A DNA stretch of 64,000 nt from Kordia algicida OT-1 (GCF_000154725.1 NZ_DS544873.1:2741397-2805396); one strand, 5' to 3'; shown: positions 17,657-25,885, counted from the first letter of the stretch. Numbers and translations: made by a program. Notes: generated from the letters alone by a model not told the origin.

Positions 17657-19474
17657 ATGAAAATAATAATTCGTTTTATTTTTCCCCTACTTCTCCTCTG
17701 CTTTTGTTGTTTTCTCGCAAACGCACAAGTTACCCTAGAAAAAAAAGATACTACATGGAGTTTTATGGTTAACGGAAAACCTTTTACAGTAAAAGGTGTG
17801 ACGTTTGGACATGATAATGATACTGCAAATTACGACCTGTATTTTAAAGACTTGAAAGCACTTGGTGTAAATACGATTCGGACTTGGGCAACGGGAGAAC
17901 ATACCGAAAAACTTTTAAATACGGCAGAAAAACACAACATCAAAGTCATGGTTGGTATTTGGATGCGACACGGACGTCCTGGCATGGAAGACGATGACAG
18001 CTTTGATTATCTAGAAGATACGGAAGGTATGGAAACCATGTACAATCATTCCATAAAAGTGGTAGAGAAATATAAAAATCATCCTGCGGTATTGGCGTGG
18101 GGAATTGGAAACGAAGTGTACCTCAACATAGCAACCGACGCCGAGAAAGAAGCTTATTCTAAATTTCTAGAACGTTTGTGTAGTAATATTAAAAAGATCG
18201 ATCAAAATCACCCAATTAGTTCTACAGAAGCTTGGACTTTTGGACTCGATTGGTGGGAGAAATATGTGCCTTCCATTGATGTTTATGGATTGAATTGTTA
18301 TGGTGCTGGTGCCGATTTCCTTTCGGAAGAATTATCAAAAAGAAACATTGATAAACCTTACGTGATTACCGAATTTAATGTAACGGGCGAATGGGATATT
18401 AAAGCTGAAATCAACGGTGTAAAAGTAGAACCATCAGACGAAGAAAAATACAGTGCCATTGTTAATGGTTATCAAAATTGGATCCAGAATAAAACTAACT
18501 GTTTAGGCGTTTACATATTTCATTATAGCAATGGCAACGAATATGCTTCACCTTGGTTATTTACGCATCACAAAGGTTCGTATCGTCCAACATATTGGGG
18601 AATTCGAAAAGCTTACACAGGGAAAGAACCAACAAACGCTATTCCGAGTATCAAGACATTTTCAATAGCAAACGAAACATTTAAAAGTGGCACTTGGATT
18701 CCTGTAAATTTAGACGTTATTGATGCAGAAAACGATGATTTAGAAGTTAGCTTTCATTACAATCAACATACAGGAAGTCGCAAACGAAGAAAACAAATTA
18801 ACGAGCTTACCTATAGAGGTTCGCTTGTAGATGGCTTTGAAATTCAAGTTCCTAAAGTACATGGTTCACTAAAAATATATGTAAATGTAAAAGATACATT
18901 CAATAATATTGGCATTGCTTCTACAGGAATTTCAGTAACCGATTCCGAAATGAAAAATAAGAAATACCTTGTCCCAAAAGCCACACTTCCATTCTACGTA
19001 TATAAAGATGGAGACGAATTGCCTTATTTACCAACAGGTTATATGGGCAATTACAAAGCTTTATCAGTAGATGTCAAAAACACAGAAGAAGTGTATGCTG
19101 GCGAGCATGCTATTAAAATAGCTTATAAAGAACGAAGTGGTTGGTACGGAATTGCTTTTGTTGATCCTAAAAATGATTGGGGAAACACCTTAGGAGGTTA
19201 TGAGATTGAAGGTGCCAAAAAGTTTTCATTTTGGGCAAAAGCAGATAGCAATAGTGTTTATGCAACCATTGGTTTCGGATTGATTGACAAAGACAAACCA
19301 TTTCCAGATACCGCAAAAAAATCGAAAGAAATAAAACTTACCGATCGATGGAAAAAATACACCATCAAAGTCAAACGATTAGATTTAAGTTGTATTCGTT
19401 CAGGTTTTGTGCTTTTTTCTTCAAGTAGCGGTTTTTATCAATCTATTTATATTGATGAGGTTGTTTTTGAATGA
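17657..19474 (+). CDS. Secreted glycoside hydrolase, clan GH-A (GH2 TIM-barrel-like)
   Basis: 605 residues from the ATG at 17657, which opens directly on a signal peptide (MKIIIRFIFPLLLLCFCCFL, cleavage near ANAQ); an earlier in-frame start at 17582 overlaps the WG gene and spoils the signal. The TIM barrel shows the clan GH-A pair: acid/base Glu153 in GNEV and nucleophile Glu239 in VITEFN. Flanking blocks ALGVNTIRTW and NHPAVLAWGIGNE are typical of GH2-type barrels, without the usual N-terminal sandwich. Residues about 330-430 look like an Ig-like domain and the C-terminus (about 465-605) like a carbohydrate-binding jelly roll. Substrate is uncertain; a beta-glucan is one option. Confidence 0.8.
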   Translation: MKIIIRFIFPLLLLCFCCFLANAQVTLEKKDTTWSFMVNGKPFTVKGVTFGHDNDTANYDLYFKDLKALGVNTIRTWATGEHTEKLLNTAEKHNIKVMVGIWMRHGRPGMEDDDSFDYLEDTEGMETMYNHSIKVVEKYKNHPAVLAWGIGNEVYLNIATDAEKEAYSKFLERLCSNIKKIDQNHPISSTEAWTFGLDWWEKYVPSIDVYGLNCYGAGADFLSEELSKRNIDKPYVITEFNVTGEWDIKAEINGVKVEPSDEEKYSAIVNGYQNWIQNKTNCLGVYIFHYSNGNEYASPWLFTHHKGSYRPTYWGIRKAYTGKEPTNAIPSIKTFSIANETFKSGTWIPVNLDVIDAENDDLEVSFHYNQHTGSRKRRKQINELTYRGSLVDGFEIQVPKVHGSLKIYVNVKDTFNNIGIASTGISVTDSEMKNKKYLVPKATLPFYVYKDGDELPYLPTGYMGNYKALSVDVKNTEEVYAGEHAIKIAYKERSGWYGIAFVDPKNDWGNTLGGYEIEGAKKFSFWAKADSNSVYATIGFGLIDKDKPFPDTAKKSKEIKLTDRWKKYTIKVKRLDLSCIRSGFVLFSSSSGFYQSIYIDEVVFE

Positions 19475-19815
19475 TTTTATACAATGAAGTGATTTAAACT
19501 TTTTTGATTTGCTAAAAAATTACTGTTTTCAGCCCTGTTTTCGTCTTTTTTTCGTTCCGTAGCGCCGCTATGAAACTCAAAAAAGCCTTCAACAGTACTT
19601 AAAACTTCTAATTTTCGCTTAAACCCGAAAAGTTTAAATCACTTCAATAAATTATACTCAAAATCAAACAATAACATCGTTTTCTATACTGCATTACGGG
19701 AATTCACATTGCATATCTATAATCTTTGTTTTACTTTTAGACAAAATAAAAGCAAGCTGAGAATCATTATTTTACACTTCTCCTATTTTTAAGACAACTA
19801 ACAAAACGACTTTAC
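19475..19815. other. 341-bp intergenic region with a large imperfect palindrome
   Basis: No coding sequence is visible. The first half is filled by the palindrome 19486-19645. The remainder is AT-rich and presumably carries the promoter of the zinc-ribbon gene at 19816; a good consensus box is not obvious (a TAATCTTTG-like stretch near 19721-19731 is one nt too long for TAnnTTTG). Confidence 0.5.
19486..19645. repeat. 160-bp imperfect palindrome with perfect 18-bp ends
   Basis: The ends 19486-19503 (GAAGTGATTTAAACTTTT) and 19628-19645 are perfect 18-bp inverted repeats. The midpoint coincides within one base with a small palindrome TAGCGCCGCTA at 19560-19570. In between, TACTGTT (19521-19527) faces AACAGTA (19591-19597). 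Such a fold resembles a MITE or REP-like dispersed element. No second copy was recognised in this window. Confidence 0.7.
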
Positions 19816-20706
19816 ATGAATACCAAAACCTGTCCTAAATGCAATAATATCAATACGGTAGGAGCGAAATTTTGCAAAAACTGCGGATATAACTTTGCAC
19901 TAGAAACTGAAAAAAAAATTACGTGTCCAACATGTAGTAAAGTATTTCCTGAAGGTTCAAAATTTTGCGATATTGACGGGACTCCACTATCAGCTCCTTC
20001 AAAAACAATTCGAAAATGTGTAGTTTGTGCTACAGAATATTCAAGTGATGTAAAGTTTTGCCCAAAAGATGGTGGTTCTATCACAACTATTTCGTCAACA
20101 ACATCAAGTTCACAAACACCGCCACACGGATATAGTCAGCAACAAAATCAATCGCAAGGACGAAACCAATATCAACAACGATCACAACAAAATTTACCAC
20201 CACCAAACTACGGGAATAGCAGGAATAATCCTTACAACAATGACCAATATATGAAAGCTTCAGCAGGAAATCGTTTTGGAGCTTACCTTTTAGATTTGTT
20301 GATAACTATAGGATTAGCCATTCCTTCTATCATATTTTTGGTCGCTGGTTTTTCAGAAATGGATAGCTATCGTGGTAGTGAAGCAGCCGCTGGAGTTTAC
20401 TTTATATTAGCCGCTTTATTATATTTAATTCCTCTAGTATATGGTTTTATTAAAGACGGAATTGGCGATGGACAAAGTTGGGGAAAGAAAGCTGTCGGAC
20501 TCATGGTTATACATTTACCAACCAACAAACCTTGCGACTACGGGCAATCGTTTACACGTAATATTGTAATGACCTTACTTGGCTTCATTCCGTATGTAGG
20601 TTGGCTTATAGAACCCATCATGGTTTTGGCTGCCGAAGATGGAAGACGATTAGGTGATAAAGCTGCCAATACACAAGTAATAGAAGTAAGAGATTATAAA
20701 AACTAA
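19816..20706 (+). CDS. Triple zinc-ribbon RDD-family membrane protein
   Basis: 296 residues. Three short Cys4-type ribbons open the protein: Cys6/9/20/23, then TCPTCSKVFPEGSKFCDIDG (the fourth ligand is Asp or missing) and CVVCATEYSSDVKFCPKDGG (third with Cys and Asp). A Gln/Asn/Ser-rich linker (about 95-145) leads to an RDD membrane domain that begins ASAGNRFGAYLLDLLITIG, with about three membrane helices and the family blocks GKKAVGLMV and GRRLGDKAANTQVI. RDD proteins are proposed transporters or membrane scaffolds. The next ribbon protein begins 2 bp after the stop. Confidence 0.8.
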   Translation: MNTKTCPKCNNINTVGAKFCKNCGYNFALETEKKITCPTCSKVFPEGSKFCDIDGTPLSAPSKTIRKCVVCATEYSSDVKFCPKDGGSITTISSTTSSSQTPPHGYSQQQNQSQGRNQYQQRSQQNLPPPNYGNSRNNPYNNDQYMKASAGNRFGAYLLDLLITIGLAIPSIIFLVAGFSEMDSYRGSEAAAGVYFILAALLYLIPLVYGFIKDGIGDGQSWGKKAVGLMVIHLPTNKPCDYGQSFTRNIVMTLLGFIPYVGWLIEPIMVLAAEDGRRLGDKAANTQVIEVRDYKN

Positions 20707-20707
20707 A

Positions 20708-21088
20708 ATGACACCTATGCATTGTCCAAACTGTAATACAGAAGTAAAAGGCATTCAGCAATTTTGCATCAACTGCGGAACCAACTTATTTCCAAGCAAG
20801 CAAACAACTACGAGTAAATCTTCCGACACCTTCATCATGATCTTTTTAGGATATTTACTTTTTAATGAAATTATCAGTTTTGCGATACGAAAATTTGTTC
20901 CTAATTGGTACGAAGCACCAGCACAATACGGATTTATCTTGCTAAGTATCATAGGTGGAGCTACTATATTTTTACTAGCTGCTGCCATAAAAGACAAACA
21001 AAAGAAAACCTTTGCCTTTGTTATCGCAGGAGTACATATGTTGTATATTCTATATATGAATATTGATTGGTTGATGACTGGTTTTTGA
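20708..21088 (+). CDS. Small zinc-ribbon membrane protein
   Basis: 126 residues. A Cys4 ribbon (CPNCNTEVKGIQQFCINCG, residues 5-23) is followed by three hydrophobic helices (FIMIFLGYLLFNEIISF, YGFILLSIIGGATIFLLAAA, TFAFVIAGVHMLYILYM). The start is 2 bp after the RDD protein, so they are one operon; the shared ribbon suggests that the two proteins meet or bind the same partner. Function is unknown. An ATG three codons in (MHCPNC) is an equally good start. Confidence 0.7.
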   Translation: MTPMHCPNCNTEVKGIQQFCINCGTNLFPSKQTTTSKSSDTFIMIFLGYLLFNEIISFAIRKFVPNWYEAPAQYGFILLSIIGGATIFLLAAAIKDKQKKTFAFVIAGVHMLYILYMNIDWLMTGF

Positions 21089-21108
21089 TATTTTTTACCT
21101 TTTTAAAC

Positions 21109-21651
21109 ATGAAAATCGGAAAACGATTCAATACACTTAGTAAAAGTGACTATTTCCATTATATAGATAATTACAAAAAGTATACAGATTTCAATACTTT
21201 AGGAATGTACCGTTCTATCCGTGAGAATGAAAAACTTTCGTTAGATGATAAAATTGAAGTACGCGAATATGCAAATACTATTTTTCAGAAAACCTTCAAC
21301 TTTTATCAATTAAAAGATCCTTTTACCTATTTTGAATTAACAACATTAGGAATGGAATTAACGGTTGCTGATGAAGCTCAAATTTGGGATGATATCCGAG
21401 CGGGACAACAAAAAATTCTTTCTGATAAGAAGTTAAAACATCGAAACTTTGGCGACTATTCCAAACACAATTGCGGCTATAAAGACTGTCCGTACAACAG
21501 AATTATGATTAAACAAGGTTCTCGATTGGCTGAAAATCACGTATGGTTTGCATCTGATAAGAATGATGTTGCAGCAAAAGAAAAATCAGATCGCATCAAA
21601 AAACAGCGTCGAGAAAAACATAAAATCATTCGAGACGAATTTGAGTATTAA
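21109..21651 (+). CDS. Hypothetical protein, probably cytoplasmic
   Basis: 180 residues from the ATG at 21109 (MKIGKRFNTLSKSDYF); a TTG start at 21067 would overlap the previous gene. It is strongly charged and mostly helical. One motif with two Cys and a His (KHNCGYKDCPYNR, about residues 120-132) could bind a metal. The C-terminus is a Lys/Arg/Glu-rich helix (KKQRREKHKIIRDEFEY). It follows the zinc-ribbon operon by 20 bp and may belong to it. No family is recognised. Confidence 0.6.
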   Translation: MKIGKRFNTLSKSDYFHYIDNYKKYTDFNTLGMYRSIRENEKLSLDDKIEVREYANTIFQKTFNFYQLKDPFTYFELTTLGMELTVADEAQIWDDIRAGQQKILSDKKLKHRNFGDYSKHNCGYKDCPYNRIMIKQGSRLAENHVWFASDKNDVAAKEKSDRIKKQRREKHKIIRDEFEY

Positions 21652-21905
21652 GTCCATTTTTCTTAAAAAAGCAAGAAGTTTTCGTGTTGCACAGTTGCGA
21701 GAACGATTTAAATAACATCAGTTCGATATAAATCATTCAATTTACATTTATAGTAATTTTAGAAATAATTCTGCTATATAATTCATTTTTAAGGTTTTAT
21801 TTTCGTTTTCTTTGCTTACCCAAAGAATACTGAATCAAGTTCAGCACAGGCATCAACAAAAGAAAGGGAACTTTTAGTTCGTATGATTTCTATTTCCAAT
21901 TATGG

Positions 21906-22030
21906 AACTCATGAATCTTTGATTTCCAGAGGTATTTTTAGTTTTTCTTTTAGGGAAAAACTAAAACCGCATGAGTTTTTCTAAATTTTAGTTCACCATG
22001 TTCTATTTTCTGTTATGGAGTTCATGAGTT
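21906..22030. repeat. Nested inverted repeats (large hairpin candidate)
   Basis: Outer arms AACTCATGAA (21906-21915) and TTCATGAGTT (22021-22030). Inner perfect 12-bp stem TTTTAGTTTTTC (21936-21947) and GAAAAACTAAAA (21955-21966) with loop TTTAGGG. Function unknown; it could be a dispersed non-coding element or a structured RNA. Confidence 0.65.
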
Positions 22031-22139
22031 AACATTTCTCCAAGGTTTCGAAAATTTTTAACGAAAAACTCCTGCTATACTGCGGAAAAGAAAAGTTTCA
22101 AACTAAAATTCTTACGTCGAACTCACGTTAAACACGTTT

Positions 22140-22345
22140 GAAAGCGTCTCGCAGGTCTGCAGGAACGTTTCCAACGCGTTGGAAAGCTTGTTGCAGGTCT
22201 GCGAGAACGTTTCGGGTTTTCCCGAAAGCTTGTTGCATTGCTGCGAGAACGTTTCGGGACTTCCCGAAAGCTTGTTGCACCGCTGCGAGAACGTTTCGGG
22301 ACTTCCCGAAAGCTTGTTGCATTGCTGCGAGAAGGTTTCGGGGTC
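22140..22345. repeat. 42-bp tandem array of palindromic units
   Basis: Units begin at 22140, 22182, 22224, 22266 and 22308 (last partial), spaced exactly 42 bp. Each junction carries a palindrome: TTTCCAACGCGTTGGAAA, then TTTCGGGTTTTCCCGAAA, then twice TTTCGGGACTTCCCGAAA. The units also share GCTTGTTGCA and TGCGAGAACGTTTC. The array is clearly richer in G and C than the surrounding DNA. It is not a CRISPR, because no unique spacers separate the units. Confidence 0.9.
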
Positions 22346-22723
22346 ATTTTTATTGAGAATTCTTCAATAAAACTATAAAAATTGATGTTTTTATTGCGGA
22401 ATTCGCAAAATGATATTTTTCGTGTTTTTAATGGAATGTTTATGTTTTGCATACATTCAGTAACTTCAAAGTACCGTAATTTTGTCATTCCTGCGTTCAT
22501 GCTGAGCTTGCCGAAATAAAGGTAGGAATCTATACTTTTTAGAAACTCATGTGTTATTTTACTTTATTTACGGAAAACCACATTGTGTATGTGTGGGTTT
22601 TGTTTTACATTTATGGGAAATAACAGGAAGTTGTTGAGAAATGAGTTCCTGTTATTACTTAATATTGGTATGATATACCGAATTCGGTATATACATACGT
22701 TGTACACCATTTGACGAAAACCA

Positions 22724-24457
22724 TTGAACTACAATCCAACAGACATATTTACAACTGCTGATTTAAAGAAAATCATTACCAAAAATGAAATTCATTCTGA
22801 TATAATAATTAGAGGAGAAAACATTAAAAAACTTGAGAAAGTTGAAAAAGTAAATGGGTTTCTTGGAATAAGTGATTCAACTATTGAAAGTTTTGGGACT
22901 CTAAAAGAAGTCAAAGGAAATCTCTTTATTAGCACAAATATTGTATTCTCAAATATCAAATCATTAGACAACTTGGAATTTGTTGGTGGAGATTTAATTT
23001 TAAGATACTCGAATGTTGAAGATTTAGGTGCTTTAAAAAAAGTTGGCGGTAAATTAAGCTTGAGAGATACTAATATCAGGAATTTAGGTTCATTAGAATT
23101 TGTTGGTGGCGACCTGTTTTTGCCAAAAAGAATAGAAAAAGAAATTGACCTTGCTAATCTGATTGTAAAAGGTAAAATTAAATTTTGGAACGATAGTAAA
23201 ACAAGAAAGAAAATTTTGCCAAAAAGTGAAATGGGATATTTCGATTATGATAACCCAGTTCCTCATTGGAAACATAAATACGTTTATTCATTTAGAGAAA
23301 TTGGAGAAGCAAATTCGGAACAATTAGCATTTTATAGAGTATATAAAAAACATTTTCTAAACGATAAATACATTGACATAAAAGGCAACGATAATTATTC
23401 CTTCATTCTATTTTATGACTTATTAGAAAATCATAATTCAGACACAAAAGAATTGCAAAGTCATCTAAAAAAACTTGCAAAATATTATCCTAAAACAAAA
23501 ATATATGGAGAATCTGCGATAATAGAAAAATTAGAAAAGTTGGGAAATTATGAAAAAGCATGGGATTTAGTTTCACAAAAAGATTATATCAATGTACAAA
23601 AAATCATTGAATATGAAAATAAACTAAACCGAGAATTATTAAATGGCGACCTAATTGCAAAACTTGGTGGATTTAGTCATTTAACCGAGTTTGGACAGAA
23701 AAACATAAACGAAATAAAACCTTTTGCCAACCAACAACTTGAAAAATATAAACTTGAAAAAGGAACTGAATTCTTCAATCTATTTGTTAAAGATGGTAAA
23801 CCAATAACAACCACAAAAACAGTTGAAATTACCAACAAAAAATCATTATTTGGACTTTTTAAAAAGCCAAACATACAAATCATATCTGAATACGATTCGG
23901 CATATTACGAAGATTTTTTCTTATCAAAAGCAGAATATGAACATTACAAAGCAATAGATGATTATCAAGCTGAATCAGGTTATAAAAGTTTATTTCCTCA
24001 CGTAGTTGAGAAATCAATCTTTAATCAATGCAGATTAATTTTAAAACAAGCTGAAGATTTATATAGAGAAACTATTGGAATGCCAAAAGTTGGAGAAGGT
24101 TGGATAAGTGAAACAGAGTTATTTTATAAAATATCGGACTATTTTAAAAATGATGAAGTTATACATCACGCATCACCAAAGTGGCTTGGACGCCAACATT
24201 TGGATATTTATTTACCAAAGTTAAACATCGGAATTGAATATCAAGGTGCTCAACATTATGAACCAATCGAATTTTTTGGTGGACAAGAAGCATTTGAAAA
24301 AACTGTAGAAAGAGATAAAAGAAAAAAACAACTTTGCGAAAAACATAAATGTCATTTAATTTATGTTGACAAAGGATACGAGATAACTGAAATAATAACA
24401 GAAATTGAAAAAATAAAAACGGTGTACAACACCGGTAACCGTTGCACAAGCCCATAA
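22724..24457 (+). CDS. LRR-like protein with C-terminal PD-(D/E)XK-like nuclease domain
   Basis: 577 residues from a TTG at 22724 (no better ATG is near). Residues about 35-150 hold four to five beta-solenoid repeats of about 20 residues of the L-domain/LRR sort: LKEVKGNLFIS, LEFVGGDLILRYSNVEDLGA, LKKVGGKLSLRDTNIRNLGS and LEFVGGDLFL. A mostly helical middle region follows. The C-terminal 110 residues look like a Vsr/PD-(D/E)XK nuclease: GRQHLDIYLPKLNIGIEYQG with Asp, Glu and Gln in place, then QHYEP and a Lys/Arg-rich helix. Binding plus cutting suggests a defence or mobile-element role; this is inference. The last ten codons lie in a 160-bp duplicated segment. Confidence 0.6.
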   Translation: MNYNPTDIFTTADLKKIITKNEIHSDIIIRGENIKKLEKVEKVNGFLGISDSTIESFGTLKEVKGNLFISTNIVFSNIKSLDNLEFVGGDLILRYSNVEDLGALKKVGGKLSLRDTNIRNLGSLEFVGGDLFLPKRIEKEIDLANLIVKGKIKFWNDSKTRKKILPKSEMGYFDYDNPVPHWKHKYVYSFREIGEANSEQLAFYRVYKKHFLNDKYIDIKGNDNYSFILFYDLLENHNSDTKELQSHLKKLAKYYPKTKIYGESAIIEKLEKLGNYEKAWDLVSQKDYINVQKIIEYENKLNRELLNGDLIAKLGGFSHLTEFGQKNINEIKPFANQQLEKYKLEKGTEFFNLFVKDGKPITTTKTVEITNKKSLFGLFKKPNIQIISEYDSAYYEDFFLSKAEYEHYKAIDDYQAESGYKSLFPHVVEKSIFNQCRLILKQAEDLYRETIGMPKVGEGWISETELFYKISDYFKNDEVIHHASPKWLGRQHLDIYLPKLNIGIEYQGAQHYEPIEFFGGQEAFEKTVERDKRKKQLCEKHKCHLIYVDKGYEITEIITEIEKIKTVYNTGNRCTSP

Positions 24458-24586
24458 TTCTACAAAAAACAAGGCATTCTTAGTACTTTTAAGAGTGCCT
24501 TTCTTTTGAGTTTCCTATTGACACTTAAAATTAGTACCGCTTAAAATCCAGCTATGGTTACCAAATAATGCCTGTATTTTGAAAAT
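24427..24586. repeat. 160-bp direct repeat, copy 1
   Basis: Nearly the same sequence recurs at 25647-25806; the stretch from about 24486 to 24559 differs from it by very little. It starts within the last codons of the LRR/nuclease gene and contains a terminator hairpin (24473-24507). Confidence 0.9.
24473..24507 (+). terminator. Rho-independent terminator inside repeat copy 1
   Basis: GGCATTCTTA pairs with TAAGAGTGCC (one G-U pair) around GTACTTT and is followed by TTTCTTTT. It ends transcription of the LRR/nuclease gene. Confidence 0.8.
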
Positions 24587-24674
24587 GAGCAAGCCAAGTG
24601 ATTTTTGAAAAAACAAAAGACATCACTTTCAAATATCAATAATAATATTTCCACCCACTTAATAAAAAAACATC

Positions 24675-25154
24675 ATGTATCTAAAACAAATCTTATTCTT
24701 TCTAGTACTTGTAGTAATTGGCAACCAAAGTAAAGCTCAAACTCTATATTTTAATGCTGAAAAAAAATAGTGTGCGTGTAATTGTGAAGGATCTACTGAT
24801 CCTAAAGTTATAGAACATGAGGTTAATGGATTACTACCTTGTTGGTGGGAAAACAAACCAGAAGGAACTTTTGAAATTGTAATAGACGAAGTTGCCAAAA
24901 CCATCATAAAAAAATTGGGAGAGACAAAAGAAGTATTTCACATCATAAAATATGAAGTTGACGATAATAACAAAAGGAGTATCACTTTTCATGTAACTAA
25001 CCAAGAAGGAGAAAAGACTCGAATTTACTTGGATCTAGAAAGTAACTTTATTACTTTTTACCACACCAAAGATGGCAAATACAAAAAGAGTTATAGACAT
25101 AAATTTAAAATAAACTACGTAAAAATTCGTAAAGAAAATGAAAAGAAAAATTAA
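24675..25154 (+). pseudogene. Small secreted protein gene interrupted by an in-frame TAG
   Basis: An ATG at 24675 opens a signal peptide (MYLKQILFFLVLVVIGNQSK, then AQ). At codon 32 an amber codon (TAG, 24768-24770) interrupts the frame; after it the same frame stays open for 127 codons to TAA at 25152-25154. The mature part would start with a Cys-rich CACNCEG, then a charged beta-rich region with WWENKPEGTFEI. The run of eight A before the TAG could be a slippage site, but the frame is the same on both sides, so a point mutation (for example AAG or CAG to TAG) is simpler. Residues after about Met-Gly-Glu at 24915 could still be made from an internal start. Confidence 0.6.
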
Positions 25155-25234
25155 TGTTAGATTTGGCTTTCATTCAGATTGTGATAATCTCCTTTCTTGT
25201 TTAACTAATTAAAGTAAATGAATAATACTATTTT

Positions 25235-25639
25235 ATGTCTAGAGAGTTTGATTCCTTTATAATAGTGCCCGAATTTGCAGAAAAGCCCTTAAAGGCATAC
25301 GATGAATATATTGGGGCCAATGTAGAAGACAATCCAGAGATGGCACTAATTAGGTTTAAGGGCATCATAGCGTCTTTTATTCATGATGCCACAGAAAAAG
25401 AAGAAAAAACAATAGAATATTTTGAGAAACCTAATACGGGTTTAAGATCTAATTTTCAAAAGGCTTTAAAATCAATTCATAAAGATTTGGTTATAAACTC
25501 AAATGTTTTTTTAGATACTATTAGTATTCTACCAGAAGAAAATGAAAATTACCATTTAGCAAAAATCACTTTTGTTACAAATAATAAAGACATATTAATT
25601 TACTCATATGGATCTAAAGTTACTACAGTTAACAAATAA
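25235..25639 (+). CDS. Hypothetical small protein in a cassette-like unit
   Basis: 134 residues starting with ATG at 25235. The protein is charged, without signal peptide or membrane segment, and shows no recognised motif (start SREFDSFIIVPEFAEKPLK). It begins 80 bp after the broken secreted-protein gene and stops just before copy 2 of the 160-bp repeat. It might be an immunity-type or effector-type protein given its size and location, but nothing in the sequence proves that. Confidence 0.5.
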   Translation: MSREFDSFIIVPEFAEKPLKAYDEYIGANVEDNPEMALIRFKGIIASFIHDATEKEEKTIEYFEKPNTGLRSNFQKALKSIHKDLVINSNVFLDTISILPEENENYHLAKITFVTNNKDILIYSYGSKVTTVNK

Positions 25640-25646
25640 CGTTTGC

Positions 25647-25806
25647 CAACAATGGTAACCATTGCACAACCTTATAATTTCAAAAAAATAGGGCATTCTT
25701 AGCACTTTTAAGAGTGCCTTTCTTTTGAGTTTTCCTATTGACACTTAAAATTAGTACCGCTTAAAATCCAGCTATGGTTGACAAATAGTGACTTTATTTT
25801 GAAAAT
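25647..25806. repeat. 160-bp direct repeat, copy 2
   Basis: Second copy of the segment at 24427-24586, same orientation, 1220 bp further on. It starts shortly after the stop of the 134-residue gene with CAATGGTAACCATTG, a near-perfect palindrome; in copy 1 the corresponding sequence is CACCGGTAACCGTTG. Confidence 0.9.
25692..25726 (+). terminator. Rho-independent terminator inside repeat copy 2
   Basis: Same hairpin as in copy 1 (GGCATTCTTA / TAAGAGTGCC), loop changed to GCACTTT, followed by TTTCTTTT. It terminates the 134-residue gene. Confidence 0.8.
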
Positions 25807-25885
25807 TATTGAATAATTTTTCTTGATAGACTTTCTTGCCTTGCATATAGTAAGATACGTAATTATTCAATATCTTAGACTTGTG

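Larger units (their letters stand above)
21652..22723. other. 1.07-kb gene-free region rich in inverted and tandem repeats
   Basis: No believable protein-coding gene is seen. It contains nested inverted repeats (21906-22030), a GC-richer 42-bp tandem array (22140-22345) and a small repeat with the arms ATTCCTGC and GGTAGGAAT near 22489-22529 of the common 'attcctgc' type. A stretch near 21814-21875 resembles decayed text that often occurs between Bacteroidota genes. All ORFs here lie in the array and arise from its period of 42, a multiple of three. Confidence 0.7.

Noticed and set aside
22140-22345. CRISPR array
   Set aside because: Units follow each other directly without unique spacers, and no cas genes are present in the window.
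22123-22500. Several ORFs of 60-125 codons on both strands with 14-residue repeats
   Set aside because: They come from the 42-bp tandem array, whose period keeps every frame open. Composition outside the array is not protein-like and no start region is convincing.
24768-24770. Recoded TAG (for example pyrrolysine)
   Set aside because: No pyl genes or readthrough signal are visible and pyrrolysine is not known from this group; a point mutation is simpler. Read-level checking is listed under findings.
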